This document shows, piece after piece, positions 32,886 to 41,143 of a stretch of 64,000 nucleotides of DNA. The stretch covers positions 2,705,001 through 2,769,000 of the forward strand of contig NZ_CP072597.1 in assembly GCF_018847975.1 (NCBI RefSeq), in the 5' to 3' direction. Made by a program: the position numbers and the translations under genes. Each line of letters begins with the position of its first letter. Positions within the stretch are counted from its first letter, which is position 1. This DNA comes from Lysobacter sp. K5869. GTDB taxonomy: Bacteria; Pseudomonadota; Gammaproteobacteria; Xanthomonadales; Xanthomonadaceae. A model generated the notes under the pieces. The model worked only from the letters and a program-made list of their open reading frames with translations. It was not told the origin of the DNA and made no database searches.

Positions 32886-34957
32886 CACACGCCCTCCATT
32901 TCGTGCGGCTTGAGCGCCACGTACGGCGACTCGCGGTCGCTGCGCTGCGGATTCGCGCGCGCCTTCACGATGGCGCCGAGCGAGTACACCAGCACGCTGA
33001 ACACCACGAACAGGAACAGCGCGGTCAAGCCGGTGTTGACGTAGCTGTTGACCATGATCTGGTGCATCTGCTCCAGACTCTTGGCCGGCGCGGTCACTTC
33101 GCCCTTGGCGATGGCGGCGCTGTACTTGTGCGCCTGGGCGAGGAAGCCGACCGCCGGATTGGAATCGAAAATCTTGATCAGGCCCGCGGCCGTGGTGCAG
33201 ATCAACAGCCAGATCGTCGGCACGATGGTGACCCAGGCGTAGCGGTCGCGCTTCATCTTGAACAGCGCGACCGTGCACAGCATCAGCGCGATGCCGGCGA
33301 GCATTTGGTTGGCGATGCCGAACAGCGGCCACAAGGTGTTGATGCCGCCGAGCGGATCGACCACGCCCTGATAGAGGAAATAGCCCCACAGCGCGACGCA
33401 GCCGCCGGTGGCGATCAGGTTCGGGCCCCAGGCCTCGGTGCGGCGCAGCGCCGGCACGAAGCTGCCGAGCAGGTCCTGCAGCATGAATCGGCCGGCGCGG
33501 GTGCCGGCGTCCACCGCGGTGAGGATGAACAGCGCCTCGAACAGGATCGCGAAGTGGTACCAGAACGCCATCGTGTTCTCGCCCGGCAACACGTTGTGCA
33601 GGATCTGGGCGATGCCGACCGCGAGCGTCGGCGCGCCGCCGGCGCGGGCGAGGATGGTGTGTTCGCCGATGTCTTTGGCGGTGGCTTCCAACACATCGGG
33701 CGTCACCGCGAAGCCCCAGCCGCTGATCGTCTGCGCGACCGCGTGCACGTCGGTGCCGACCAGCGCGGCCGGGCTGTTCATGGCGAAGTACACGCCCGGG
33801 TCGATCACCGAGGCGGCGACCAGCGCCATGATCGCGACGAAGGATTCCATCAGCATGCCGCCGTAGCCGATGTAGCGCATATGCGCTTCGTTGGCGAGCA
33901 GCTTGGGCGTGGTGCCCGAGGAAATCAGCGCGTGGAAGCCCGACACCGCGCCGCAGGCGATGGTGATGAACAAGAACGGGAACAGCCCGCCCTTCCACAC
34001 CGGGCCGTTGCCGTCGGTGAATTGGGTCAGCGCCGGCATGCGCAGGTCGGGCATCACGATCAGGATGCCGATGGCGAGGCCGACGATGGTGCCGATCTTG
34101 AGGAAGGTGGACAGGTAATCGCGCGGCGCCAGCACCAGCCACACCGGCAGCACCGCGGCGACGAAGCCGTAGCCGATCAGCATCCAGGTGATCTGGGTCG
34201 CGGTGAAGGTGAAGGCCGGGCCGAGCACCGGATCGGCGGCGACCTTGCCGCCGTACCAGATCGCCAGCAACAGCAGCACCAGGCCGACCACGGAGATCTC
34301 GCCGATCTTGCCGGGCCGGATGTAGCGCATGTACACGCCCATCAGCACCGCGATGGGCAAGGTCGCGATCACCGTGAACATGCCCCACGGACTTTCCGCC
34401 AGCGCCTTGACCACGATCATCGCCAGCACCGCGAGGATGATGATCATGATCAAGAACGCGCCGAACAGGGCGATGGTGCCGGGAATGCGGCCCATCTCCT
34501 CGCGCACCAGATCGCCGAGCGAGCGGCCGTTGCGGCGGCTGGAGACGAACAGGACCATGAAGTCCTGCACCGCGCCGGCCAGCACCACGCCGACGATCAG
34601 CCACAGCAGGCCGGGCAGGTAGCCCATCTGCGCCGCGAGCACGGGGCCGACCAGCGGGCCGGCGCCGGCGATGGCCGCGAAGTGGTGGCCGAACAAGACG
34701 TGCTTGTTGGTCGGGACGTAGTCCAGGCCGTCGTTGTGGATGACCGCGGGCGTGGCCCGGGTCGGGTCGAGCTGCATCACCTTGTCGGCGATGAACAGCG
34801 AGTAGTAGCGATAGGCCACCAGATAGATCGACACCGCGGCGGTGACGATCCACAAGGCGTTGATGTGCTCGCCGCGCCGCAGCGCGACCACGCCGAGGCA
34901 GAACGCCCCGAGCACGGCGAGGGCCGCCCAGCCCACTTTGCCCAGACCATTTTTCAT
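32885..34957 (-). CDS. cstA: Carbon starvation protein A (CstA) family transporter
   Basis: 690 residues from ATG 34957 (MKNGLGKVGWAALAVLGAF), with GGGAGGG upstream; the longer frame lacks a site. About 16-18 spans carry the CstA blocks NKHVLFGHHFAAIAGAGPLVGPVLAAQMGYLPG, VLAGAVQDFMVLFVSSRRNGRSLGDL and FFTIACG-like FLFITIACGAVSGFHALISSGTTPK. CstA-type carriers import pyruvate and have been linked to peptide use. Expression in relatives rises on carbon starvation through Crp. No clear Crp site is seen in its upstream region, which is filled with repeats. Confidence 0.95.
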   Translation of the reverse strand: MKNGLGKVGWAALAVLGAFCLGVVALRRGEHINALWIVTAAVSIYLVAYRYYSLFIADKVMQLDPTRATPAVIHNDGLDYVPTNKHVLFGHHFAAIAGAGPLVGPVLAAQMGYLPGLLWLIVGVVLAGAVQDFMVLFVSSRRNGRSLGDLVREEMGRIPGTIALFGAFLIMIIILAVLAMIVVKALAESPWGMFTVIATLPIAVLMGVYMRYIRPGKIGEISVVGLVLLLLAIWYGGKVAADPVLGPAFTFTATQITWMLIGYGFVAAVLPVWLVLAPRDYLSTFLKIGTIVGLAIGILIVMPDLRMPALTQFTDGNGPVWKGGLFPFLFITIACGAVSGFHALISSGTTPKLLANEAHMRYIGYGGMLMESFVAIMALVAASVIDPGVYFAMNSPAALVGTDVHAVAQTISGWGFAVTPDVLEATAKDIGEHTILARAGGAPTLAVGIAQILHNVLPGENTMAFWYHFAILFEALFILTAVDAGTRAGRFMLQDLLGSFVPALRRTEAWGPNLIATGGCVALWGYFLYQGVVDPLGGINTLWPLFGIANQMLAGIALMLCTVALFKMKRDRYAWVTIVPTIWLLICTTAAGLIKIFDSNPAVGFLAQAHKYSAAIAKGEVTAPAKSLEQMHQIMVNSYVNTGLTALFLFVVFSVLVYSLGAIVKARANPQRSDRESPYVALKPHEMEGV

Positions 34958-35150
34958 GACGACCCTCCCGGATAGGACCCCTGGAAGCGTCGCGCCTGTG
35001 CCCGGGCGGGTCAATGCGCAGCGCGGCAAAGGCGCGCGAAAGCGGCTGATACTTTGGTCTTAGGCGCCCGATGGCGGCCGTTGGTGGTGCGATGTCGGGC
35101 GGTTGGGGGACGGGATCGGGCCGGCGCGGCGCGTGGGCCGGATACCCGGC

Positions 35151-35236
35151 GGTAGGAGCTGCGTAAGCTGCGACCGCGAAGCCGTTCTTGCGACGTAGTT
35201 GCGATAGCGCGGTCGCGGCTCGCGCCGCTCCTACAG
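35151..35236. repeat. REPIN-like element
   Basis: Left arm 35151-35179 (starts GGTAGGAGCTGCGTAAGC) and right arm 35207-35236. The 27-base centre differs in sequence from the copies at 31 and 32.5 kb, though the spacing is the same. Confidence 0.85.
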
Positions 35237-35274
35237 GGGCGGCGGCCACGACTCCGCGTTTGCCGGAAGTCCGA

Positions 35275-35360
35275 CTGTAGGAGCTGCGCAAGCTGCGACC
35301 GCGACACTTCGCTTACGAGGAGAGCCCGAGGCCGCGATCGCGGCTCACGCCGCTCCTACA
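35275..35360. repeat. REPIN-like element
   Basis: Left arm 35275-35304 and right arm 35332-35360, in tandem with the previous element. It ends 13 bases before the corA stop codon, so it may shape the 3' end of the corA transcript. Confidence 0.85.
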
Positions 35361-35373
35361 AGCACGAGATCCG

Positions 35374-36366
35374 CTACAACCACTTCGCCCGCTTGAACCC
35401 GATGTACAACACTAAACACGTCACCACCACCACGCTGATCAGAATCCCGTAGCTGAACTGCCCCGCCAATTCCGGCATGTGGGCGAAGTTCATCCCGTAC
35501 CAACTCGCGATCAAGGTCGGCGCCGCCAGCAGCGCCGCCCAGGCGCCGAGGCGTTTGACGATTTCGCCCTGGCGCACGGTGACCAACGACAGGTTCACGC
35601 TCACCGCCGCGGTCAGCATCTCGCGCAGGGTGTCGGTGGTTTCGTTGATGCGCACGACATGGTCGAGCACGTCGCGGAAATACAGCTGGATCTCTTCGTC
35701 GATCAAGCCGCCGCGCGAGCGCGCGAGCTGGCCGAGGATGTCCTGCAACGGCGACACCGCCATGCGCAGCCGGGTTAGCTCGCGCTTGAGGTCGTACAGC
35801 TCGCGCACGGTCTCGCTGCTGAAGTCCTCGGCGAAGATGTCCTTCTCCAGTTCGTTGAGCTCCTGGGTGAAGCCCTCGACGATCGGCATGAAGTTGTCGA
35901 CCACGCTGTCGAACACCGCGTACAACGCCGCGCCGGGGCCGTGTTCGAGCAGGTCGGGTTCGCGCTCCATGCGCATGCGCGCGCTCTTGTAGCTGATCGA
36001 GGCGCCGTGGCGCACGGTCACCAGGTAACGCGGGCCGACGAACAGATGGGTCTCGCCGAAGCGGATGCGGTTGTCGATCTTCTGCGCGGTGTGGATGGCG
36101 ATGAACAGCGAGTTGCCGTAAGCCTCGATCTTCGGCCGTTGGTGCGCGTTGTGCGCGTCCTCCACGGCCAGATCGTGCAGGCAGAACTCTTCCTGCAACT
36201 TATCCAGGATGCCCTCGTCGGGCTCGTACAGACCGACCCAGACGAAGCTGCCGTCGTCCACGGCCAGCACGTCGCTGATCTGGTCGAGGGTGATGTCGCG
36301 GCGGCCACCTTGACGGTCGTAGGCGGCGCAGTTGATGACGCATTGGGGCAGGGAAGGATCGCTCAT
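35374..36366 (-). CDS. corA: CorA-family Mg2+ transporter
   Basis: 330 residues from ATG 36366. A large cytoplasmic domain (KLQEEFCLHDLAVEDAHNAHQRPKIE) and long helices precede two C-terminal membrane spans. The selectivity motif YGMNF lies at the end of the first span (LIASWYGMNFAHMPEL), and the protein ends in a basic tail FKRAKWL. These are the hallmarks of the CorA channel. It imports Mg2+ (also Co2+ or Ni2+). A CorC-type protein is encoded 2 kb away, so two metal-ion genes are close, though separated by the DUF4105 gene. Confidence 0.95.
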   Translation of the reverse strand: MSDPSLPQCVINCAAYDRQGGRRDITLDQISDVLAVDDGSFVWVGLYEPDEGILDKLQEEFCLHDLAVEDAHNAHQRPKIEAYGNSLFIAIHTAQKIDNRIRFGETHLFVGPRYLVTVRHGASISYKSARMRMEREPDLLEHGPGAALYAVFDSVVDNFMPIVEGFTQELNELEKDIFAEDFSSETVRELYDLKRELTRLRMAVSPLQDILGQLARSRGGLIDEEIQLYFRDVLDHVVRINETTDTLREMLTAAVSVNLSLVTVRQGEIVKRLGAWAALLAAPTLIASWYGMNFAHMPELAGQFSYGILISVVVVTCLVLYIGFKRAKWL

Positions 36367-36421
36367 GCGCGCATCCTGCCCCCGCGACCGCGCAGGGGCA
36401 AGCGCCGCGCCCGCGAGCGCC

Positions 36422-37807
36422 TCAGCGCGGCTGCGCGCTCGCGCGGAAGCCGGCCCACAGGCCCAGATGCACCGGCAGCCACAGCGCGATCCAGTGCGCG
36501 TTGCGCTGCGGGTACACCGGCAGCCAATACACGAACAGCGAGGCCACCGCCGCCAGCAGCACGGCCAAGGTCAGCCAGCCGAACAGCGGGCCCGGATCGC
36601 GCCCGCGCAGCGCGCGCACGCCGCCGTAAAGCAGCAGCAGGCACAGCGGATCGAACAGCAGCAGATTGCGGTTGGCGTGGATGTAGGTGTGGCCGGTGCC
36701 GAGCCAGCCGTACAGCAACAGCGCGCCGACGACGCCGAGCGCGGCCCACAGCGGCAGCGCCGCGGCGGCCAGCCAGCGCGTGCTGCGCCCGCCGATCCAG
36801 GCCAGCGCCGCGCCCAGGGCGATGCCGGCCAGCGCCCACGGCCACCACGGCAGCGGCGCGGCTTCGGGTTCCGGCGCGATGCGCGAGGGCATCAGCACCC
36901 GCTCGGCCTCGACCAGCGGCCGGCCCTGGCTGTTCTTGACCTCAGCCAACGCCGCGGCCAGCCGCCCGGGCACGTAGGACTCGGCCCACACCGGCACCGG
37001 CTTGTCGGCCTCCGGGCCCATCAGCACGTCGAGCACGAACCACATCCACGGCTCCGGCCGCGACAGGCGCAAGGCCTCGCTGCGCAAGGTGTTGCCGTGC
37101 GAGCGGCCTTCGATCTGCCGGCGCAGATCGCCGCCGAGCGTGCGGTCGATGGCGTCGCGCACGCGGATCGCGCAGTTGTCGTCGAAATACTGGTAACGGT
37201 AGAACGCGTTTTCCGGCAGCGCGTTGACCCGCAGCGCTTCGGCCAGTCCGCGCGCCTGCGCCTCGCTCAGGTCCAGCCACTGCAAGGTCACCTTGCGGCC
37301 TTCGTAGTCGTACTGCGCCATGTCCTGATCGAACGGCAGCGCGACCAGGCGATAGCGCATGTCGTTGCGGATGAAGCGCTGGACGAAGTCGGGCTCGGTC
37401 GGATCGAAGTAACCGAAGTTGTAGGAGATCGCCTTGTCGCTGGCGCGGTCGTAGACCACCAGGGCGTCGTGGCCGAAGCGCGACCAGAACTCCTGGCCGG
37501 GCTGCATGGTGACGACGCCGATGCGCGGGGCCTCGCCGGAAGCGTCGGGTCGTGCGGTGGCGGGCGTGGCCGCGGCCGGCGTCGCCGCGGTGCTGGCCGG
37601 CGTTCCTGCGGTGCTGGCCGATGTTCCCGCAGCGCCCGTGGTTTCGGCGGTCGCGGTTGCGGGCGTGGCCGTGGCCGTCGCAGCGACCGGCTCGGCCGCA
37701 TGCGCCAACGGCAGGATCAGCAAAACGGTGAGCAGGGCGTAGAGCCGGACGAAGCGGGAGAGAACGGTCACGGGCGGCCTGATCCGGCGGGGCGGGGTAG
37801 CGGCCAT
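36422..37807 (-). CDS. DUF4105-family membrane protein, Cys/His hydrolase or acyltransferase fold
   Basis: 461 residues from ATG 37807; a GTG at 37771 (residue 13) gives a neater signal sequence and is a real alternative, as neither has a strong ribosome site. After the first hydrophobic segment comes a 50-residue Ala/Thr/Pro linker (40-90). The DUF4105 domain follows, with FWSRFGHDALVVYD (His113) and YFDDNCAIRVRDAIDR (Cys212), the expected Cys/His pair of an NlpC/P60-like fold. Four or five membrane spans make the C-terminal third. Some DUF4105 proteins have recently been linked to lipoprotein N-acylation, which would fit a place beside corC, where lnt sits in many proteobacteria; that link is inference. 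Confidence 0.82.
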   Translation of the reverse strand: MAATPPRRIRPPVTVLSRFVRLYALLTVLLILPLAHAAEPVAATATATPATATAETTGAAGTSASTAGTPASTAATPAAATPATARPDASGEAPRIGVVTMQPGQEFWSRFGHDALVVYDRASDKAISYNFGYFDPTEPDFVQRFIRNDMRYRLVALPFDQDMAQYDYEGRKVTLQWLDLSEAQARGLAEALRVNALPENAFYRYQYFDDNCAIRVRDAIDRTLGGDLRRQIEGRSHGNTLRSEALRLSRPEPWMWFVLDVLMGPEADKPVPVWAESYVPGRLAAALAEVKNSQGRPLVEAERVLMPSRIAPEPEAAPLPWWPWALAGIALGAALAWIGGRSTRWLAAAALPLWAALGVVGALLLYGWLGTGHTYIHANRNLLLFDPLCLLLLYGGVRALRGRDPGPLFGWLTLAVLLAAVASLFVYWLPVYPQRNAHWIALWLPVHLGLWAGFRASAQPR

Positions 37808-38182
37808 TGTAAACAGAGGCGAAGGACGGCTTGCGGGAAGGCGCCGGGCCGGATGTCCTTGGTTTTACGCGGCGTTCCAATCGTGGCGTCGTATGCGAGC
37901 CATGCTTTCTGGCTCGGGGCTCGTCTCGGTGGCGAAGCGCCGCAACACGGGCTTGAGCTCCGACGCCTACGCCCGCGCGGCCGGCGATGCGAGTCGCGAG
38001 CCTCGGGGCGCGCCCGCTGCGGTGGCGAAGCGCTCGCGGCACGGGCCTGAACTCCGACGTCCACGCCCGCGCGGCCCGCGATTGGATGAGAAAGCACCGG
38101 CTCCCGAACGCGAGCGCCCAAACGCGAACCGGCCCCAAGCGGGGCCGGTTCGACGCAGCGGATGAAGCAGCAACGCCGGCGA
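37808..38182. repeat. Intergenic region with a 93-bp imperfect direct repeat
   Basis: No gene is credible in these 375 bases. A block starting GGTGGCGAAGCG at 37928 recurs at 38021, a period of 93 bases. The two copies share most of about 60 bases, including ACTCCGACG-like and CACGCCCGCGCGG stretches. The region also contains the corC terminator at 38125-38152. Confidence 0.6.
38125..38152 (-). terminator. Hairpin terminator after corC
   Basis: A perfect 12-base stem CGAACCGGCCCC / GGGGCCGGTTCG with a four-base loop starts about 30 bases past the corC stop. On the minus strand CGTTTGG follows it, a weak T run, so termination may be partial. Confidence 0.7.
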
Positions 38183-39049
38183 TCAGTCGTTGCCGAGCAC
38201 GCCCACATGGAAGGCGTGCACCCGGCGCGCATCGGCGCTGGCGACGCGGAACACGAAGCGGCCCAGGGTCAGCTCTTCGCCGGCCTCGGGCAGATGCCCG
38301 ATCGCCGCGGTGACCAAGCCGCCGATGGTGTCGTATTCGTCGTCGTCGAAGTCGGCGCCGAAGCGCTCGTTGAAATCGTCGATCGGCGTCAGCGCATCGA
38401 CCACGTACTGCCCGTCGGCCTGCGCCGCGATCAACGCGTCGGTGTTCTCGGCCTCGTCGTGCTCGTCGTCGATGTCGCCGACGATCTGCTCCAGCACGTC
38501 CTCGATGGTCAGCAAACCGGCGACGCCGCCGTGTTCGTCGATGACGATGGCCATGTGGTTGCGCGACTGGCGGAACTCGCGCAGCAGCACGTCCAGGCGC
38601 TTGGATTCGGGAATCAGCACCGCGGGACGCAGCAACTCGTGGATCGTGCCCGGACCGTTGTCGGCGACCACGCCGCGCAACAGATCCTTGGCCAGCAAGA
38701 TGCCGAGGATCTCGTCCTTGTCTTCGCCGTGCACGGGGAAGCGCGAATGGCCGGATTCGACCACCAGCTTCATCAGATCGAGGAACTTGGCGCTGGCCGG
38801 CAAGACGACCATTTGCGAACGCGGAATCATCACGTCGCCGACGGTGAGGTCGGAGACCGCGATCGCGCCTTCCATCATGCGCAGGGTATCGGCGGCGATC
38901 AGGCCGTCGGCCTGGGCGTCGCGCAACAACTCGACCAGGTCTTCGCGGGAACTGGGTTCGCCCGACAGCGCGGAGCTGATGCGGTCGAGCCAGGAACGCC
39001 GTTTCTCGTGGGGCTCCGGCGAGTGGGTACTACTGTCGTCCTCGGACAT
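38183..39049 (-). CDS. corC: CorC/HlyC-family protein with tandem CBS domains
   Basis: 288 residues from ATG 39049. Two CBS domains span about 70-190 (VGDVMIPRSQMVVLPASAKFLDLM, SRFPVHGEDKDEILGILLAKDLL, then NHMAIVIDEHGGVAGLLTIEDVLEQIVGDIDDEHD). A CorC/HlyC transporter-associated domain ends the protein (YDTIGGLVTAAIGHLPEAGEELTLGRFVFRV). There are no membrane spans, as in E. coli YbeX/CorC, which is implicated in Mg2+/Co2+ resistance and ribosome maintenance. It normally follows ybeY directly; here it is separated from ybeY by the pilin island. Confidence 0.94.
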   Translation of the reverse strand: MSEDDSSTHSPEPHEKRRSWLDRISSALSGEPSSREDLVELLRDAQADGLIAADTLRMMEGAIAVSDLTVGDVMIPRSQMVVLPASAKFLDLMKLVVESGHSRFPVHGEDKDEILGILLAKDLLRGVVADNGPGTIHELLRPAVLIPESKRLDVLLREFRQSRNHMAIVIDEHGGVAGLLTIEDVLEQIVGDIDDEHDEAENTDALIAAQADGQYVVDALTPIDDFNERFGADFDDDEYDTIGGLVTAAIGHLPEAGEELTLGRFVFRVASADARRVHAFHVGVLGND

Positions 39050-39189
39050 TCGATTCTTGGCAGGCGCCCTGGGGGTGCGGGCGTGGCCTCCAGTCTAACC
39101 CGGAAGCCGCGTCGCGGACCCGCGCCCGCCGCCGGAGCGTCGCGCCAAGCCCGGCGGGCGTCGCGGGGTTCGTAAAAATCCAATCAATA

Positions 39190-39735
39190 TCAAAATGTTG
39201 CGCAGGGGTTTCGCCCCGGCGGCGCGCGTTCGGCGAAACGGAACTGGCCCGCGTTCGACAGAACCAGCGTTCCCAGCCGGGCGCCCCGGCTAGCGCATAC
39301 GGTGAAGCTGGCGTTGCTGCCGCCGCTGCCGCCATGCGGCTGAAATACGATGCGCGAGCGTTCCGGCGAACCGTACAGGCGGACGGCGCCCGCGAGCGGC
39401 GGCACTTGCCGCAGCAGCGTATCGCCGGCGCCGAAACGGCGGTCGCCGTCGAGATCGGCGAACGCCATCCAGCCGCCGCTCCAATCGTCGCCCTGTCCGC
39501 AGTTCGGGTCGTGGCCGCTCGGGCACACGACGGTCGCGACGCCGCCGGCGATCGCGTGACGCGCCGAGATCAGAAAGGTTTCGCCGAGTTCGGTCTGGAT
39601 GCGGGCCACGCGCACTCGCTCCAGAGCCGACGCCGCGGAAGGCAGCGCGATGCAGACCGTCAGCGAAACTACGGCGAGGGCGATCGCGACTTCGAAGAGG
39701 GACCAGCCTTGTTGCCGATGGCGGGTGGAAATCAT
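39190..39735 (-). CDS. GspH/FimT-family minor pseudopilin
   Basis: 181 residues from ATG 39735 with AGGA upstream; the frame runs on to 39906 but the prepilin leader fixes this start. The type III signal is RHRQQG-WSLFEVAIALAVVSLTVCIALP, with Gly at -1 and Glu at +5. The mature domain has the GspH/FimT pattern with four cysteines (VVCPSGHDPNCGQGDDWSGGWMAFADLDGDRRF). It would be processed by PilD and act in initiation of the type IV pilus. It is divergent from the second fimT-like gene, 326 bases away, and is the odd member on the other strand. Confidence 0.88.
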   Translation of the reverse strand: MISTRHRQQGWSLFEVAIALAVVSLTVCIALPSAASALERVRVARIQTELGETFLISARHAIAGGVATVVCPSGHDPNCGQGDDWSGGWMAFADLDGDRRFGAGDTLLRQVPPLAGAVRLYGSPERSRIVFQPHGGSGGSNASFTVCASRGARLGTLVLSNAGQFRFAERAPPGRNPCATF

Positions 39736-40061
39736 GGCGAGGCGTTCCTGTGTCCTTATGGAGGCGGCCAGTTTTTCCAATGCGCTGTGCATGCGGTATC
39801 GGATTGGTGCGCGCGGCGGGGTCGGAATTCCGCTAGAGACGGGAGCGCGGCGGCCGCGCGTGCAATGCCAGAGAAAGAAGGCGCAAATTTTGAGTTTGCG
39901 CGGCACATATCAATAAGCGTGCCAACAAGGAATTTTTCGTAAGTATTTACTGTGTAAGGTCCGCCGCTCGCCCGCGCGCTGCGACCGCTCGTCCTGCGCA
40001 CGCTGGCTGAGGTCGAGAACGCGATCCTAGAGTGCGCCCTACTTCGGCGAGGCGGCACGCG
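39736..40061. promoter_or_regulatory. Divergent promoter region of the minor-pilin island
   Basis: These 326 bases are markedly AT-richer than the surroundings between 39880 and 39960. They contain an inverted repeat GCGCAAA/TTTGCGC (39881-39887, 39895-39901). On the minus strand TGGCAC-N5-TTGAT (39924-39909) is one base away from a sigma-54 site in its -12 element. AATTTTTCGTAAGTATTTAC (39931-39950) could hold the plus-strand promoter of the fimT-pilE operon, but no exact boxes can be assigned. Confidence 0.45.
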
Positions 40062-40628
40062 ATGGAATTCGGGCGCGAGAGGCAGGCGGGGGTCACGTTG
40101 ATGGAGTTGCTGGTCGCGCTGGCCGTCGCCGCGACGCTCCTCGCGTTGGCCGTGCCGAGTTTCATCGCCACCATCAACCGCAGCCGTCTCGCCGGCGGCG
40201 CCAACGAATTGGTGGTTTCGCTGCAGACCGCGCGCATGGAAGCACTGCGTCGCAACGCTTCGGTCGTGCTGTGCAACAGCGCCGATCAACTCACGTGCGC
40301 GAGCGGCGGCGGACGTTGGTCGGGATGGATCGTGCTGGTTCCGGACGCCAACCGCGACGGCGTCGCGAGCGACCCGCTGGTGCTGCGGGCGACGCGGCTC
40401 GGTGCGACCGTATCGATGAGCAGTTCGCTCCCGGACGGCCGGGTGACTTATCGCCCGGACGGCTTCGCCCGAGCCGAATCGCGCGGGCGCGGCGGATTCC
40501 TCAACGCCAGCTTCGATTTGTGCATCGAGACCCGGCAGCCGGCCGAGAACGTTCATCGGGTGAGCCTGTTTTCCGGCGGCCGGCTGACGACCCAACCGAT
40601 CGACGCCAACGGAGTTTGCGCGCCATGA
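40062..40628 (+). CDS. fimT: Type IV pilus minor pilin, FimT/GspH family
   Basis: 188 residues from ATG 40062, with GAGGCGG upstream; a GTG at 40032 is an alternative. The prepilin leader is MEFGRERQAG-VTLMELLVALAVAATLLALAVPSF (Gly -1, Glu +5). The mature part has the FimT pattern LQTARMEALRRNASVVLCNS and SGWIVLVPDANRDGV. FimT-like pilins prime pilus assembly and in some species bind DNA for natural transformation. Its stop overlaps the pilV start (ATGA). It opens a six-gene operon fimT-pilV-pilW-pilX-pilY1-pilE. Confidence 0.92.
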   Translation: MEFGRERQAGVTLMELLVALAVAATLLALAVPSFIATINRSRLAGGANELVVSLQTARMEALRRNASVVLCNSADQLTCASGGGRWSGWIVLVPDANRDGVASDPLVLRATRLGATVSMSSSLPDGRVTYRPDGFARAESRGRGGFLNASFDLCIETRQPAENVHRVSLFSGGRLTTQPIDANGVCAP

Positions 40629-41143
40629 CGCTTACGAATATCGATGCGACGCCCAGGCGCGGCGTGGGCCGGACGATGCCGCGCCGCGCGCAGGGGCAGG
40701 CCGGCATGGGGCTGATCGAAGTGCTGATCGCCGTGTTGGTGCTGGGCTTGGGATTGCTGGGCGTGGCGGCGATGCAAAGCCTGGCTTTGCGCAACAGCCA
40801 GAGTTCCCTGGAGCGCAGTCAAGCGGTGATTCAGGCGTATGCGATGGCCGAGGCGATGCGCGCGAACGCAGCGGCGGCGAAGAGCGGCGCCTACGACACC
40901 GGCTCGGCCCAGTGTTTCGGAGCGACGGCTTCTGGAGGCAGCGACTTAGCCGCGGCCGACCGCGCCAACTGGGTGCAAGCGCTGGGCGAGAGCCTGGGAA
41001 AAACCGCGAGCACCTGCGGCAAGATCGCCTGCGCCGCGGATTCGTGTTCGATCGAGGTGGTTTGGGACGACACTCGCGGAGGCGGCGCGGGCGGGGAAAA
41101 CGACGCGGACAAGCGCACCTTCCGCATGCAGGTGCGGCTATGA
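40625..41143 (+). CDS. pilV: Type IV pilus minor pilin PilV
   Basis: 172 residues from ATG 40625, overlapping the fimT stop. The leader ends QGQAG-MGLIEVLIAVLVLGLGLLGVAAMQSLALRNSQ, which is the standard PilV pattern (Glu +5 and the LALRNSQ extension). The globular part has four cysteines in pairs (QCFG, STCGK, IACAADSC). PilV joins the minor-pilin tip complex with PilW, PilX and PilY1. The long leader of 28 residues is usual for this family. Its stop overlaps pilW. Confidence 0.93.
   Translation: MTLTNIDATPRRGVGRTMPRRAQGQAGMGLIEVLIAVLVLGLGLLGVAAMQSLALRNSQSSLERSQAVIQAYAMAEAMRANAAAAKSGAYDTGSAQCFGATASGGSDLAAADRANWVQALGESLGKTASTCGKIACAADSCSIEVVWDDTRGGGAGGENDADKRTFRMQVRL

Larger units (their letters stand above)
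34958..35373. other. Gene-free stretch between corA and cstA
   Basis: These 416 bases hold no credible gene. The part next to cstA (34958-35100) should carry its promoter, but I see no clear -35/-10 pair. The rest is taken up by two REPIN-like elements listed separately. Confidence 0.6.
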
